From assembly GCA_030278955.1 (NCBI GenBank), contig JAOANR010000004.1:15674428-15738427 (forward strand): DNA of 64,000 nucleotides, written 5' to 3'. This DNA is from Hygrophila difformis (taxonomy: Eukaryota > Streptophyta > Magnoliopsida > Lamiales > Acanthaceae). The notes under the pieces were generated by a model, which searched no databases, was not told the origin of the DNA, and saw nothing but the letters and a program-made list of their open reading frames with translations. Of this stretch, positions 34,716-46,115 are shown in pieces (position 1 is the first letter of the stretch; every line of letters begins with the position of its first letter). The translations under genes were made by a program, and so were the position numbers.

Positions 34716-37314
34716 TGTAACACCCCGGTTTTTGGTCACCCAGGTCGGGGTGTCACCGCCACATCTCCCTAGTAAGACACGGTTTCTCCGAGCTTACTAA
34801 AGAGATGCAAGGCTAGGTATTGCAGTATTTAAAACATTTAAAGCATTCAAAATAGCCCATACAATATAATTCGAAAATAATAATAGCATAGCGCAGCGGA
34901 AATATTTAGTTTAGTACAGTATCGCAGCGGAAATTATAAAAAGGGCCGACATGGCCAAAACACGGGTTAAACAGGCCCGTTCATAATATAGTCTAAGTAC
35001 GAAATTTAAAAGCAAAATAACAATCCCCAAAATCCCATGCATGATTCGTGCTCATACAGGCTCATTCCACATATTCTGTAAAGAAAGGAATAAAAATGGT
35101 TTTGGTCAGCAAAATTGCTGAGTAAGTTAACACATGCATGATTGTAGGGTTTAAAAGCCATAAGTTTAATAATTTAACAAAAGCATGATAATAACATAAT
35201 ATTTAGTTTCATCTAATCCATATCCAATAGCATAATTTATCTCAGGCTCTATTTAATAACACATACCACATGGTTCAAAATAATAGCCATAATTTAAATA
35301 AAGCATTTAAATAATTTAATTTGACAACAATATCATTTAATCTAGTTTAATTTAATTTAGAATCCCCATTACATTCCCGATTTGGTATTTCAAAGTTTCA
35401 CGATAAAAATCGCGATGTCAACAAGTTTAGCCGGTAGCCCGGCGGCCGCAGCCGTATCAGCCATACCCAGTACCACTCCGGAGCCTCGGGAAACCCATAC
35501 GGATATTCACGAGAGTGTAGGCTCTATATTTCACCGTTTTGGCAATATCACATTTCAAGTATAGCGCGCGGGGTCACCATCGTCCATTACGGCACGAAGT
35601 AAATCGTTAGGGGGCACCCTGCAGAGCACTCACCCCTAATTTTAATTTATCAAGTTTGTAAGGGGATTTAATTTTTAAAATCTGCCTTCCATTGTAATTA
35701 TTTAGAAATAATATCTCAATTCGTTTCAACCCTAAAGGTTAATTCCATGTTTCAACAAGATTTCAAAATTTCGTTTCGGTAAATCACAGTTTACTCCAAA
35801 ATTCGTCTAAAATCAGATTTAATTCCAAAAATTCCAAAATTTCATATCTGACTCGGAAACATCAAGATCTACAACTTTCGTGTTTTAACTTTTTCAATCC
35901 GGGATACCTAAGTAGGTCAAAATCGCCAATTTTCGCATAAGAAGAAATCTGTCCGAGTTTAACATGTCACAGTTTAAAGATTTCAAATTCTAACATATCA
36001 ATTCAACTCCAAATTTAATGAAACTTGACAGGGATCATCTTAAAACATTTGTCTACAACTTTCATGTTCGGCCAAAGATCTAAAACAGCCTAGATCCTAT
36101 GTCAAAAACGTGATCAAGATCATTCCTAAGTTCTGTCCAAGATTTCAAGGTCTAGAATCAAACAGTTCGGTTTCGACGGGTTTTCACATATCAAATCAAC
36201 TCCAGAAATTCTCAAATTTTTACAGTAGCTACGTCTAAGTCTTAGGAACGTTTTTCGTGTTTTAAGTTTTTCCGTTTGAGTTCGTTTTAAGGGTCGGAAA
36301 AATTCACCAAATCTGTCGCGTCGGTAGAAAAACAAAAGTGGACAGATTTATGGTTCTTGTTGAATCTTTTAGGTTTCGAATGTTTTAGAATCTCCCAAAA
36401 CCATGTAAGGTTAACTTACAGTGTCTATGAACGTCGGGAATGTCTAGTTCGGAGGCGTGGCTTCCAGATCACCGTTTCTCCTCTCCGTTCGTCGGGTTCT
36501 ACGATCTAGATTCGATACGGGGTGTAGAAAGAAAAGAATCGAAGTTAGAATCCGTTCTCGGATTGAAACGTGAAAAGATTTATTGGACTAGAGCTTACCA
36601 CAACGTTTGGAGACCTTGGATTTTCGTCCAAGCTGCTGCCTCCGTTTGGTGCTTTCCGTCGACTCCGAATTTAGGGTTTCGAACGTATAGAAGAGTGTAG
36701 GGTTTTGTAAACTTGTTTGGGGCTCCCAAGGGGCTTATTTATAGAATTCTAAGTCCCTAGGGCGTCCACAACCGACCTAAAAGTCTGGAGTCGAGAGATG
36801 TTCAACCGAAAGTCGAAAAATCCGCGTTCGGGCGAGAGATTCACGCAACAAACGAATCTGTGGGGTGGCGCGGTCGTGGCGCGCTGAAGCCACTTCACCG
36901 CGCGGCCACCGCGCCGACTTCGCCTGGACTTCGGTCCGGGCGGGTCGTGCGATCCGTCGTGCTTTTCCGTCTCTCTTTCGGGTTTCTATCCCTCTATGCT
37001 CCCGAATTCCGATTTCCGGGGTATATTCGGGTTCATACTTTCTCTCTAATTTTATTCTCAGTCTAATTGGATGTTTTGGACTCGAATACTCGAGTTCATT
37101 GGTGTCGGGTTTTGGTGTACCATTTACCCATCCTTTTGTTTAATTAAATTCCTTTAATCCCTTTTTAAGTAAAAATCTCATTTCTCATTTTCTTATCTTT
37201 ATTTATTTCTTTTATTTGCTGGTTTTGTTTATTTATTTATAGTATTTATTTTATTTATTATTTATTTATTTAATTATTGTTTTATTTTATGTTGGAAAAT
37301 TCTCGGGTATTACA
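34716..37314 (-). repeat. 5' LTR of the young chromovirus
   Basis: 2599 bp, the same length as the 3' LTR and nearly identical. The element's promoter should lie here, reading to lower coordinates. Confidence 0.95.
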
Positions 37315-37319
37315 AATAC

Positions 37320-37398
37320 ACCTCATTTTTACTTTCCATAAACCAAAATCATTTTTTCCGTTAAAAGGGGCAACACTATAAGAGAAAGAGAATGCCAT
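37320..37398 (-). pseudogene. N-terminal gag exon piece of the old Copia element
   Basis: The ATG at 37398 opens MAFSFSYSVAPFNGKNDFGL, matching the Copia Gag start (FxGKNDFGLWKxKM). The frame reads into the Tekay target duplication and continues, after removing that insertion, at 26151. Confidence 0.75.
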
Positions 37399-37639
37399 GA
37401 CTTGTTCGAATTGAACTTAATGACAAGTACAAACAAAAAACACCAAATCACCAATATTCACCAAAGGCAACGAAGCACGGAATGCTTTAAATATTGACAG
37501 AATGTAAAACGAGATTAAGCCTTTTACTAGGCGGAGGCGCATCGACCAACCCTCGTGCTTACCTCAAACTCGAACCCAACTGCACATAAATTTGTTGGCT
37601 CAACTCCTTAGCAATATGTTGGCCTAGCTCTGATGCCAC

Positions 37640-38497
37640 TATTGGGAATTTCTTATAGACCTGTAAACTAAAAACAAATATATCCCAAGGAACAAAAATT
37701 CCCTATCAAACTATTACAATGTTTCTCAATGTTTTACAATGTCACTCAATAAAATAAGGAAGCAAAATCACAACTACAAAATAGCAATCCTTAAACCCCA
37801 AATGTGATTAGCAATCTGTAAACATATAATCAAGGCAACATAAAAGAATGTACTTCTACTAAATATGAGTTTGAAATGTAGGGCTCAGATAGCCTAAATA
37901 TGGTACCCAAACCAGAAGCAATCCCTCGAACTCAAGGGTGCAAAATTGGCGGCTGCTCAATCACCTTAAACCAAGCCACAGAAAGCCACACAGACAATGA
38001 GGCTTCTAATGCACTCACCCATACCCTCACGACAGAGAAAACCTCACGGCTCTCAAGATACCAAATGGACAACCACTACCTCGTAACATAGCCCCCAAAG
38101 TCTTCTTCGCAGCGCACAACACAGTCGGGCTAACATCCACCACTGGAAACTCAATGGCACTCATACTCTTTCAATCTCTCACAAACTATACTTTTAGCTT
38201 ATTGTCACTCAACCACTAAGGGAGTAAGAAGAAATAAGAGTGAAGAGGAGACACAGACAACGGCGCACAGAGAGAGACACAAATCTGGAGCCCTAATAAT
38301 AAATCAGAAATCTTGGTTATCTACCGATGAAGAGAGTGCAAAGGTGTATAAATAATAATGGAGGCTGCAACCCTAATTGTAAACTAACCTTGAGTACCAA
38401 GAATATGAATGGTCACTGCCTCAGATCCAATCATCATGGGCTGAAGTGTGTGGGTTGCTCTTGGGCTAAATTTAGGCGTTAAAGGGTCATACCAACA
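37640..38497 (-). repeat. 5' LTR of the old Copia element
   Basis: 858 bp, TATTGGG...CCAACA on the plus strand (the expected TG start has mutated to TA). The primer-binding site variant TGGCATCAGAGC (minus strand, about 37625-37636) adjoins it. Confidence 0.88.
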
Positions 38498-38502
38498 ATA
38501 AG

Positions 38503-39420
38503 ACAACAATGTGGTAGGATTATTATGGAGTATGAATTCTGATTTCTTATTTTGATATTCCTTAATAATAGTCTGTTATTTATGTGAACAAATTCGTGAG
38601 GCGCTAGAATAGTTATTTAAAAAATAGAACCCCCTTTTCATGGTTGAGTAATTTTTTTTTTTTTTTCTTGTGAATTTGACAACGTCTTGAACTATATCCA
38701 AAGGAGGAGGTTGTATACCCGCACCCCATCCTCACCTTCATACACACTAAAAGAAGTATACTTGTGATACAATCACCCACATTTGATTTTTCTCCAAAGA
38801 AGGGTCTAAGACAAACCACTTACAAACCTAGATCCAGATCTTCATGACTTATTTAACTGTCTTCTTCCATTTTTTGTGGAGTCCATGCTCAAACAAATCC
38901 ACAAAGTTAGAACACATTTTCTGTCTTCTAAAAACTATGAGTTCGTTAATGAAATAAGTATCTCTAATTTCCATGGATTTCACAATTTTCTCTGCATACG
39001 TTGATGTGTAGTGTACACAAGTGATTTTTAAGCTACAATAGTTTCAATATACGATAATTATAGCATAGTACATTACAAATAAACATTGATATCTTCCTCG
39101 TCAACCTTCACATTTGTTGGAAACATCCCTAGCTTGTCTAACTTTTTCGTGGCTGTTATATAATGAAGACTATAAGTCTATACCATATATATAAATTACA
39201 AATGAGATGAAGAGAGAGATTAGGGCAAGATTAAAAGTTGGTTAGTTGGCCATAAGCTCTCTCAATTAATGTAATTTTGTTAATATTTTGTCGGACGCGA
39301 GCATTCTTGAAAATTCAAATCAGATCACACAAATGGTGGTGGTTACTGGTTATTCAACAATACTACAAGTCCAAAATACTTCCAAACTCTCAGCCGTCAG
39401 ATTATCAGGCCAAAATTCAA
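38503..39420. other. Intergenic upstream of the ATP synthase subunit gene
   Basis: AT-rich sequence with no recognised gene or repeat boundary. The short frames here have no domain. Confidence 0.5.
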
Positions 39421-39421
39421 C

Positions 39422-39489
39422 GGCCCAAATTCAAGCTAGAAGCCCAGTCACTACCAATGGGCTTCACTATTGTGAGTGTATCGGGCCGC
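39422..39489 (+). promoter_or_regulatory. Cluster of TGGGCY (site II) promoter elements
   Basis: TGGGCC or TGGGCT occurs in either orientation at 39422-39427 (ggccca), 39441-39446 (agccca) and 39458-39463 (tgggct). A related gggccgccca lies at about 39483-39492. Site II elements of this kind are typical of plant nuclear genes for mitochondrial respiratory proteins. They sit 110-180 bases before the start codon. Confidence 0.7.
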
Positions 39490-39602
39490 CCAATATACAT
39501 AAAATTGGAGAATTAGGTTTCTCATTCATTTCATTTTCAGTTTCTCCAAAGAACGAACATTTCAGAGGAGAGGTCAGAAGAATCCACCAAATCACATCCG
39601 AG

Positions 39603-41166
39603 ATGAGGAAATTCGATCCATGGCCGGTGTTCTTCAAGCGTGAGTGGAATCGTAATTGGCCTTTCCTTGTGGGATTCGCCATTACTGGAGCCATCATCAC
39701 CAAATTCTCCCTCGGACTTACTGGTTAGGTTTTCTTATCCGATTTTGATAAATTCTTGGCTTTTTATTTGCAATGATTTATATATTTATTTTCCTTGATT
39801 TTTGTTTTTTCGCAGAGGAGGATAGAAAGAACTCTAAGTTTGCACAGAGGCACAAGTAATGTTTTTTTCTCCCCGTATGTATGTTTTTTTTCGTGCAAAC
39901 CATCGAATGCCCTCTGTGGACTGTGGATCTGTGTTTATTCAGATTTAAAAGTTTTGGTCTGTGCTGCTGTGATCGATTTTGAGTTTTGATATATTTAAGA
40001 CAAGAAGTTTGCGTACTAGTGTCTCTATGCTCGATTACATGATTACATCGAATTGCTTTGGTACGGATTATTACCCTAAGCGGCGGCCTTCATTAGGTTT
40101 TTGCTAAGATCCTCGAAGGGACTTCTCTTTGATCTGTCCCACAATGTTAATTTTCACATTGATCATTTATTCATTGCATGTATAAAAATGTGGTAATATG
40201 TTAAATGGAGAGTGAAATGGATTAGAAAACTTTTGGTTTATCCGTATTAGCATGTACAGTATTTCTTTTACTGTTTTCTTAGAAAGCATGAATTGCAGTT
40301 TGTTTGAATTTGTTGTGCTTTGTACTCAATTCCTGATGTGTTGAATATTCTTCTTACATTAATCAGTTTGATGAAGCTATTGTTTTGGATAGAAGTCACA
40401 CATGATAATTACCTTCCTCTCTTCATTATTTAGCAACTATGCCTAATGGCCTTTTGCTTTTATGCTTAAGTTGGGTGGTTCATATGGGTACTCGATTTTT
40501 CTTATTATTGCTTTTCTTTATCGCTCTTTTAGCTTCGTTGTAATGCTGCAAATTATCCCCAATCATGGCCATTGGCATGTCCTATGAGGCTCTGATTGAT
40601 CCTCGTTTTAGAAAGCATTGACTATGACAATGTATTGCATAAGTATGAATACAAATTTTCCCCTCACGCTGCTGGTAAATGCCACAACATATGTTTTCAG
40701 TATTTTTTGGTGGTAACTGAACAGCTATGGTTTCATTGAAGCTTCAACTTGTATTACCAGTTTGCGTGAAATGTGTGGATTCCTAGTTAAGTTTCGAAAA
40801 TGAATCGGTATGAAAGACAATAATCTGAACTTAGAAAGGTGTATAAGTCGACATTCTCAGGACGCACATCGTTGAGGAAATACAGGAACACCCATTGGCA
40901 ACTATTAAAATGCATATGCATTTTTAAATTTTATTCTGTGACTTGCATGGCTCTTTTTTTATACTGTCAGGATGCACCGTTGAGAATTTGGTATCTTTAA
41001 TTCAGAAGAAGAGCGTTGTCTAGAGAATATGAAAATGTTTCTGTGTTGTTGTTTGTATCGTCCTTACTTCATGTTGCTGCGTGCTGCTCATATTATTTGA
41101 ATCATGTTGCACATCACATATTCGTTTGGGATCTGACTATTTTCGTGCCTTTGTATTGTGCAGGTG
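39603..41166 (+). CDS. Mitochondrial ATP synthase 6 kDa subunit (small subunit 6)
   Basis: Exon 1 (39603-39723) encodes MRKFDPWPVFFKREWNRNWP and a hydrophobic segment (FLVGFAITGAIITKFSLGL). Exon 2 starts at 39816 after tttttttcgcag and encodes EEDRKNSKFAQRHK. The product is 54 residues, the usual length, and matches the plant F1Fo-ATP synthase 6 kDa subunit almost residue for residue. It has one transmembrane helix at about residues 21-39 and should sit in the inner-membrane Fo sector. Exon 2 can end in two ways: read through, it stops at TAA 39857-39859; spliced at the GTAATG donor (39856), it joins exon 3 at 41164, giving TGA. Both give the same protein. A probable polyadenylation signal (aataaa) is at about 41279. 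Confidence 0.92.
39856..41163 (+). other. Probable 3' intron of the ATP synthase subunit gene
   Basis: The interval begins GTAATG, ends tattgtgcag and is T-rich, as plant introns are. It splits the last codons from the 3' UTR. No coding sequence was seen in it. Confidence 0.65.
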
Positions 41167-41310
41167 AAAATGTTTGCACTTGATTTGCTTACTAGACCAC
41201 CTTCTTGGTTCAAGTTTCAATTTTCATTTACTTTGATGTAAGGCTTGTCGCGAGGATTCCATATCTGAATTTCAACGAAATAAAACTTGTGAACATGTGT
41301 TTTTTCTTAA
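41164..41310 (+). other. 3' UTR exon of the ATP synthase subunit gene
   Basis: Follows a clean acceptor, supplies the stop of the spliced form and contains cgaaataaaact, a plausible polyadenylation signal, near its end. Confidence 0.6.
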
Positions 41311-43180
41311 GCCTTGGTGCGCAGTTTTAGTGAAGCTATTCTACTTGGACAATAAAGATTCCAAGATGTAAGAGAAAAAATGCCCTTGACTGACGAGTGT
41401 TATTGGAACATGGGTGGGTGATTGATTGACCACAATCATCCGCCATTTTCATCTATACTTATCATTCATTTGATCAACCTATCTGGATTCTGAATGCGAT
41501 TTTCATTCCTGGCTTTGTTTTGTTTTACTATACTATAGAGGTCTCATTTGCATTTAATATGCACTCTGAAGAATTCGTAAATTGGGATCCCTGCTTCTAC
41601 ATTCCTCTATAGGTTCACAACAATAATTAGATTCCTTTCAGCCAAGCAACAAATTGTGAGGCACAGCTAAGAGGAGTGCCACATGCAAGCAAAGCATCAG
41701 GAGAAGAACTACATCCAAGGAGACGAGAACCTTAAAAGTAACTAATCTGATCAGCAACACAAAAGTAAATGTTAACCAGAATAAATAATGAATGTAGATT
41801 TATATCCCGAAACATAATAGAGAGAAACACTAGATTGTGGGAGCATCTACAATGAAGAAGCACGAAGCGAGGGGGCTTGCAAAACATACTCCTAACAACG
41901 CTGCTGGCTTTTCATTGGTAGCACGCTTCTATTTTTCGGCAGACTTCTTCTAAGGGCATCTACAACAATAATATCTCATTTTTGTTCAAGAAAAAAAAGA
42001 TTGTTTAGTCCGTTTCTTTTTCAAAAAATTCAAATCGGTCCGTTAGTAATTTTTTCCCCATATAGTTCTCTAAATTTGCTAATTTTTTTCAATCTGGTCC
42101 TAATTACGTAATTAGCATGAGATTGCTGACGTGGTCGAAGTAAATCACATTTTACATCACGGTGACCAATCTAGAGTCCTTACACATAACACATCAGCTT
42201 AATAAATGTTTGTAGTAAATCTTTGAGTGCTGCCATAACACATCACTATTCTAAAAAATGCCTACAACGGCTCAATTGAGTCCTTCACTGGAATAACGGA
42301 CATAGTCTCCACTTGGTTCTCATTGAGTCTTCATTGGGTTACCCAACCTACAAAGAAATAGCAACCATTCATTTGCACACATTATATATCACAATTGGTC
42401 CTCATTTTCTTAAGAAACACTAAAAACTAGCGAGACCTAAAAAAGATCCACTACAGTAGCTGCTAAACATAATTTCGATGGCATCCAACGAAGGCACTGC
42501 CCAATCCGATGCGAGAATGGGCTTCGCACATAGGAGGGAGTCGCTTGACCTACGTTTACCAAGAACACTAATTTCTTGTTGTGATGAAGGGGCTGAGATA
42601 AGAGTTTTTTTGAGTCTATCCGGAATGAAAATGAAGGTAAGCTCTGTTATTGTTGTGAATGGTTGTTGTTTCTTTATCATGACATTGTTTGGAATTAGCT
42701 CTTAGCTGTTAACTGATTCTGTGAGTAATAAATTGTTAAAATTGGATGTTTGACAATTTGGAGACTAACTTTTTGCCTATAATAAGCTAAAATCCAAAAT
42801 GCTGCTATTTGCAGCGGTTTCAAAAGAGCTGGTTGAATACTGTTTTAAGTTATTTTGCCTAGACTAACTTATTTTGTCTTTTTAAATAAGCTAATTTATC
42901 TTAAATTCTCTTACAAAATAGCTGATTGGTTTAGTTTATTTGCCAAATAGGAACAATATCATTAATTTTTTTCACAACAATACTATGTACCCACATTTCA
43001 TCATTACTTTAATACCTATTTTTCAATACATACAATTTAAAATTATTATATAATTTTTATACTTATTTTTTAATACGTCTAATTATATATATATTCTTAA
43101 TATTTATTATACTTTAAAATTCTTAATTGTTTTTTATACTAATATATGTAATTTTTTTTAATATAATTTTATTCGTGATC
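41311..43180. other. Intergenic, nothing firm
   Basis: AT-rich sequence. Short open frames at 42420-42705 on both strands overlap each other and have no domain, so I do not call a gene. Alternating AT tracts near 43085. Confidence 0.45.
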
Positions 43181-43426
43181 ATAATGGTGTCTGGTTGGGG
43201 TGTTTCGGGCTATCTTGGAAATGCCTCGGTGCTAATGGCTGAAATTACTGGTATCATGCATGGTCTTCTCTTGGCTCGGTCTAGGGGCATCCGGGAATTG
43301 GTTAGTTGTAGCGATTCTGTTGAGGCCCTTCGACTGTTGAGGTCTTTTTCTGGTCATCATTATTGGCTCGCACCCCATCTCCATCACATTGATGAGCTAC
43401 GGCGAAGCTTCCAGGTGTGTAGATTT
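43181..43426 (+). pseudogene. Outer LINE RNase H, 5' part
   Basis: Encodes MAEITGIMHGLLLARSRGI and SCSDSVEALRLL, which are the E-containing helix and the second Asp of an RVT_3-type RNase H. It stops at the insertion point of the antisense LINE. The domain's first Asp strand is missing or decayed. Confidence 0.75.
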
Positions 43427-43683
43427 TTTTTTTTTTTGAGACATGCAATTTTTATTATACCACTGCTCAAAACTGAAGCAGCATACATCAACATACAACA
43501 TCCCAGCGGTGTCCGATAGTCACCTCAAACCGAAAAACAAAATCAACAAAAGATACAAGGAAAAGACTTGGTATGAGACCGACCATAGCCCCAACAGCTT
43601 CTCCTATATCAGCAACACTCCCACAAAACCATACTCAATGGACTTCAGCAACTATACAGACAGACACTAGAGCAATTCTTCAA

Positions 43684-44820
43684 TTATACCCTTATCAGCT
43701 GCTCCTCTTTTAGCCCAATGATCAGCAATTGATTACGCTCTCTGTAAATGTGTTGAAATCTAGTTTCCCCTCCACAACACAACACCTCCATTATTGGCCC
43801 CAATAGATAGTTGAATCTCCAAGGTAGACTGTCCGGCTTATTCAACGAAGAAACAACATTTTGAGAATCACATTCAAAGATTAATATAGGAAGAGGGAAC
43901 CCGTGGTCACGTACCAGGGCCGCACATACTCTACTGATTGCTGTAACCTCTGCTTCGGATGCATCTTTCCACCCAATAAAATCTGAAAGAATAAATAGCA
44001 CTTCTCTCTTATCATTTATAATAACACTCCCTACCCCGGACGGCCCCGGATTCCTGAAGGATGACCTGTCAGTGTTCACTTTCCACCACCCAACCCCCGG
44101 GCACTCCCATTGTAATCTGCACCGCATCTCCATATGATCACTTCCGCTCAACTTTAACAAGCATCCTGGGAATTCTGCATCAATTCCAGCAAGGTTAGCG
44201 TCCACACCTCCACCCACATTAACTTGCCACCAAAAGCCAATCCTCCACCTAATCTCAGCCTCGACATTCTTAATCGCAAAAGGAATACCCTGGAATGCTG
44301 CTGCGTTTCTATGCCTCCACACCGACCACAGAGTTGCCACACCCGTCAAGAGCCACGCCTCCAGCCTACCTCTTCCAGGTTGGAAGCCAAACCACCAAGC
44401 CATTAGTAGAGTAGCCTTATCAGGGAGTGCCCATTTGACACCAAACCAATCCACTCCAACATACCACAACTTGTTCACCACAGGACACCCGCAAAATAGA
44501 TGATCTATGGACTCCATCTCACTCACAGCATGGGCATAGCGCATTAGAACCTCTTAGACACCCTCTCCTAGCCAACTCAGCCCTCACCGGAAGCGCACCC
44601 TTAACCACCTTCCACACCATCAACTTGGCCTTCATCGGACAGTTTATCTTCCACAGCCTCTTCCAGAACCACCCATTCCATATCTGGTTCTGTCGCCCAA
44701 CTCTTCCAGCATGAACGAGTCGTGAAGCGCCCACTTCCCTCTAAAGTCCATCTAACTCTGTCCTCCAAGTGCCTGTTGAGCTGATGACTGTCCAGCACTG
44801 CCACGAAGTCCTGCCACACT
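43684..44820 (-). pseudogene. Inner LINE ORF2 C-terminus: zinc-binding region and RNase H
   Basis: Two frames cover the RVT zinc-binding domain. The upstream one has GRFTTRSCW; the next has WKINCPMKAKLMVWKVVKGA, LPVRAELARRGC and CPCC. After a further shift comes IDHLFCGCPVVNKLW. The RNase H follows in the 286-codon frame: GWWKVNTDRSSFRNPGPSGV (first Asp), ASEAEVTAISRVCAAL (Glu) and IFECDSQNVVSSLN (Asp). The catalytic residues are visible, but at least two frameshifts break the ORF. Confidence 0.85.
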
Positions 44821-44850
44821 CCCAACTCCCAGTCAAACAATTCCCGCCTT

Positions 44851-45034
44851 AGCTCAACATGCCACTTCCATACCCACCCAGACCATTCCCCAAATTCCCC
44901 AATTTTCCCAACCTTCTTAATTGATAACGCATCTAGCTCAACATGCCACTTCCATACCCGCCCAGACCATTCCCCAAATTCCTCAATTTTCCCAACCTTC
45001 TTAATTGATAACGCATCTAGCTCAACATGCCACC
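44851..45034 (-). repeat. 84-bp in-frame tandem repeat at the 5' end of the inner LINE
   Basis: agctcaacatgccac recurs at 44851, 44935 and 45019, a period of 84 bases (28 codons). The two full copies differ at a few bases. The repeat abuts the truncation point. Confidence 0.88.
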
Positions 45035-45035
45035 T

Positions 45036-45243
45036 CCAGGTGTGTAGATTTGAGCATCGGCTGCGTGAAAGCAATGCTGTGGCAGATTTTCTAGCGAAGC
45101 TTGGTGCTGATGATGAGCTCTTCTTCACGACTTGGGCGTTCCCTCCTGATCCTTTGCTTCCTCTTTTGGCGCTGATGCCGCGGGCACTTGGTTCCCGCGG
45201 CTCTAGTTCCATGTATTGCTTTCTTTTTCCATTTCCTTCGCTA
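45036..45243 (+). pseudogene. Outer LINE RNase H, 3' part
   Basis: Encodes RFEHRLRESNAVADFLAKLG and DDELFFTTWAFPPDPLLPLL, the end of the RNase H domain. It is the same family as the fragment at 554-887, which shares the FFTTWAF tail. Confidence 0.8.
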
Positions 45244-45270
45244 GCCTAGATTGGTTGTTACGAAAAAAAA

Positions 45271-45735
45271 TAGGTAAATTAAAATAAACATGGATGTGTG
45301 GACAAAGAAAATAATAATAAAAAAAAGGCAATGTGTGTACTGCAAATGTTTCCACCAACTTCACAAGGGCACATGAACAACACCAGCCCTTGTAAACGCA
45401 TACTCGTGCATGCACAACACGAGCGAGTGTTCATTGGGCACTGTAATAATTAGGTGCTCGATAGTGACAGTGCAAGTTGAATATATAATGCTATTTCATT
45501 TATTATCTTTGTAATGGTGAATTAGAGGTAGTACATGGATTGCTACCCACTCATTGTCAATGCTCTAATATCCAAAAAGGAATTTTGAGGATGAAATGGA
45601 GAAAGCTGGAGAAAGTAGATCAGGATTAAAGATTACAAACTACCGGAAGAAAGCCTGGGGTCCAGTCAAACCGACCTGGCACCAAGTAGTTTATTGAGAG
45701 CATAAGGAGGGTTTCTAGATGCAAAAATCAAGTAA
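45271..45735. other. Intergenic, nothing recognised
   Basis: AT-rich sequence with no domain-bearing frame. Confidence 0.5.
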
Positions 45736-46059
45736 ATTAGTTTATAGAGGTTTCCGGAAGCTCACCGGAACTCGTCGGAAGTTTGCTGGAAATTGCTAGA
45801 AGCTCGTCAGAGGTTGCAAGAAGTTCACAGATAGACGCCGGATAGTGGCCGGTCAGGGACCCCAGGAATTCAAAAAGTACAAAATTCAACATTTGGAAAT
45901 GGAGGATGAAAAATTCTAAATTTAGGAATTGAATACAACTCACATGCGAGATACGAATTGCATCACATGAGAGATACAACTCGCATGTAAGATACGACTC
46001 ACACCTCAGATACGAGATACGAGTGGAAGCGAGTCGTATCCATTTTGCACCATACACAT

Positions 46060-46115
<56 letters not shown>

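Larger units (their letters stand above)
26152..37319 (-). mobile_element. Young Tekay/Del-type Ty3/Gypsy chromovirus, nearly intact
   Basis: Two 2599-bp LTRs (26157-28755 and 34716-37314) differ by only about a dozen substitutions by eye (roughly 0.4-0.5%). The target duplication AATAC is intact (26152-26156 and 37315-37319). The primer-binding site and polypurine tract are intact. Gag-protease and pol are each open throughout; the sole lesion in the coding region is a one-base phase change between them. The C-terminal chromodomain and integrase place it among chromoviruses, most like Tekay/Del. It is inserted in the gag of the old Copia element and is the youngest element in the nest. Confidence 0.95.
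14698..38502 (-). mobile_element. Old Copia-type element, host of two nested insertions
   Basis: LTRs at 14703-15547 and 37640-38497 are direct repeats in the same relation. The outer flanks carry the 5-bp duplication ATAAG (14698-14702 and 38498-38502). The primer-binding site (TGGCATCAGAGC on the minus strand) lies next to the right LTR and a polypurine tract next to the left LTR, so the element reads on the minus strand. Without its two insertions it would be about 4.1 kb: gag and protease remnants, but no integrase, reverse transcriptase or RNase H. Its LTRs are visibly more diverged than those of either inner element, so it is the oldest of the three. Confidence 0.9.
43410..45051 (-). 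mobile_element. Antisense LINE inserted in the outer LINE, 17-bp target duplication
   Basis: The duplication tccaggtgtgtagattt is at 43410-43426 and 45035-45051. The insert's A tail shows as a T run at about 43424-43437 on the plus strand, directly after the left copy, so the insert reads on the minus strand. It is 5'-truncated at about 45034, within the region before the zinc-binding domain. About 1.6 kb long. Confidence 0.88.
43181..45270 (+). mobile_element. LINE 3' fragment, split by a second LINE
   Basis: Two plus-strand pieces, 43181-43426 and 45036-45270, join exactly into one RNase H domain when the intervening antisense insert and one copy of its 17-bp duplication are removed. The right piece ends in an A-run (about 45262-45269). 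Its left boundary is uncertain and I found no duplication for this outer element. Confidence 0.8.

Noticed and set aside
14703..38497. Endogenous pararetrovirus sequence
   Set aside because: All reverse transcriptases in the window carry integrase, LTRs and Copia or Gypsy domain order; no movement-protein or coat motifs of plant pararetroviruses were seen.
42420..42705. Overlapping frames on both strands
   Set aside because: No domain, no splice support and no conserved motif.
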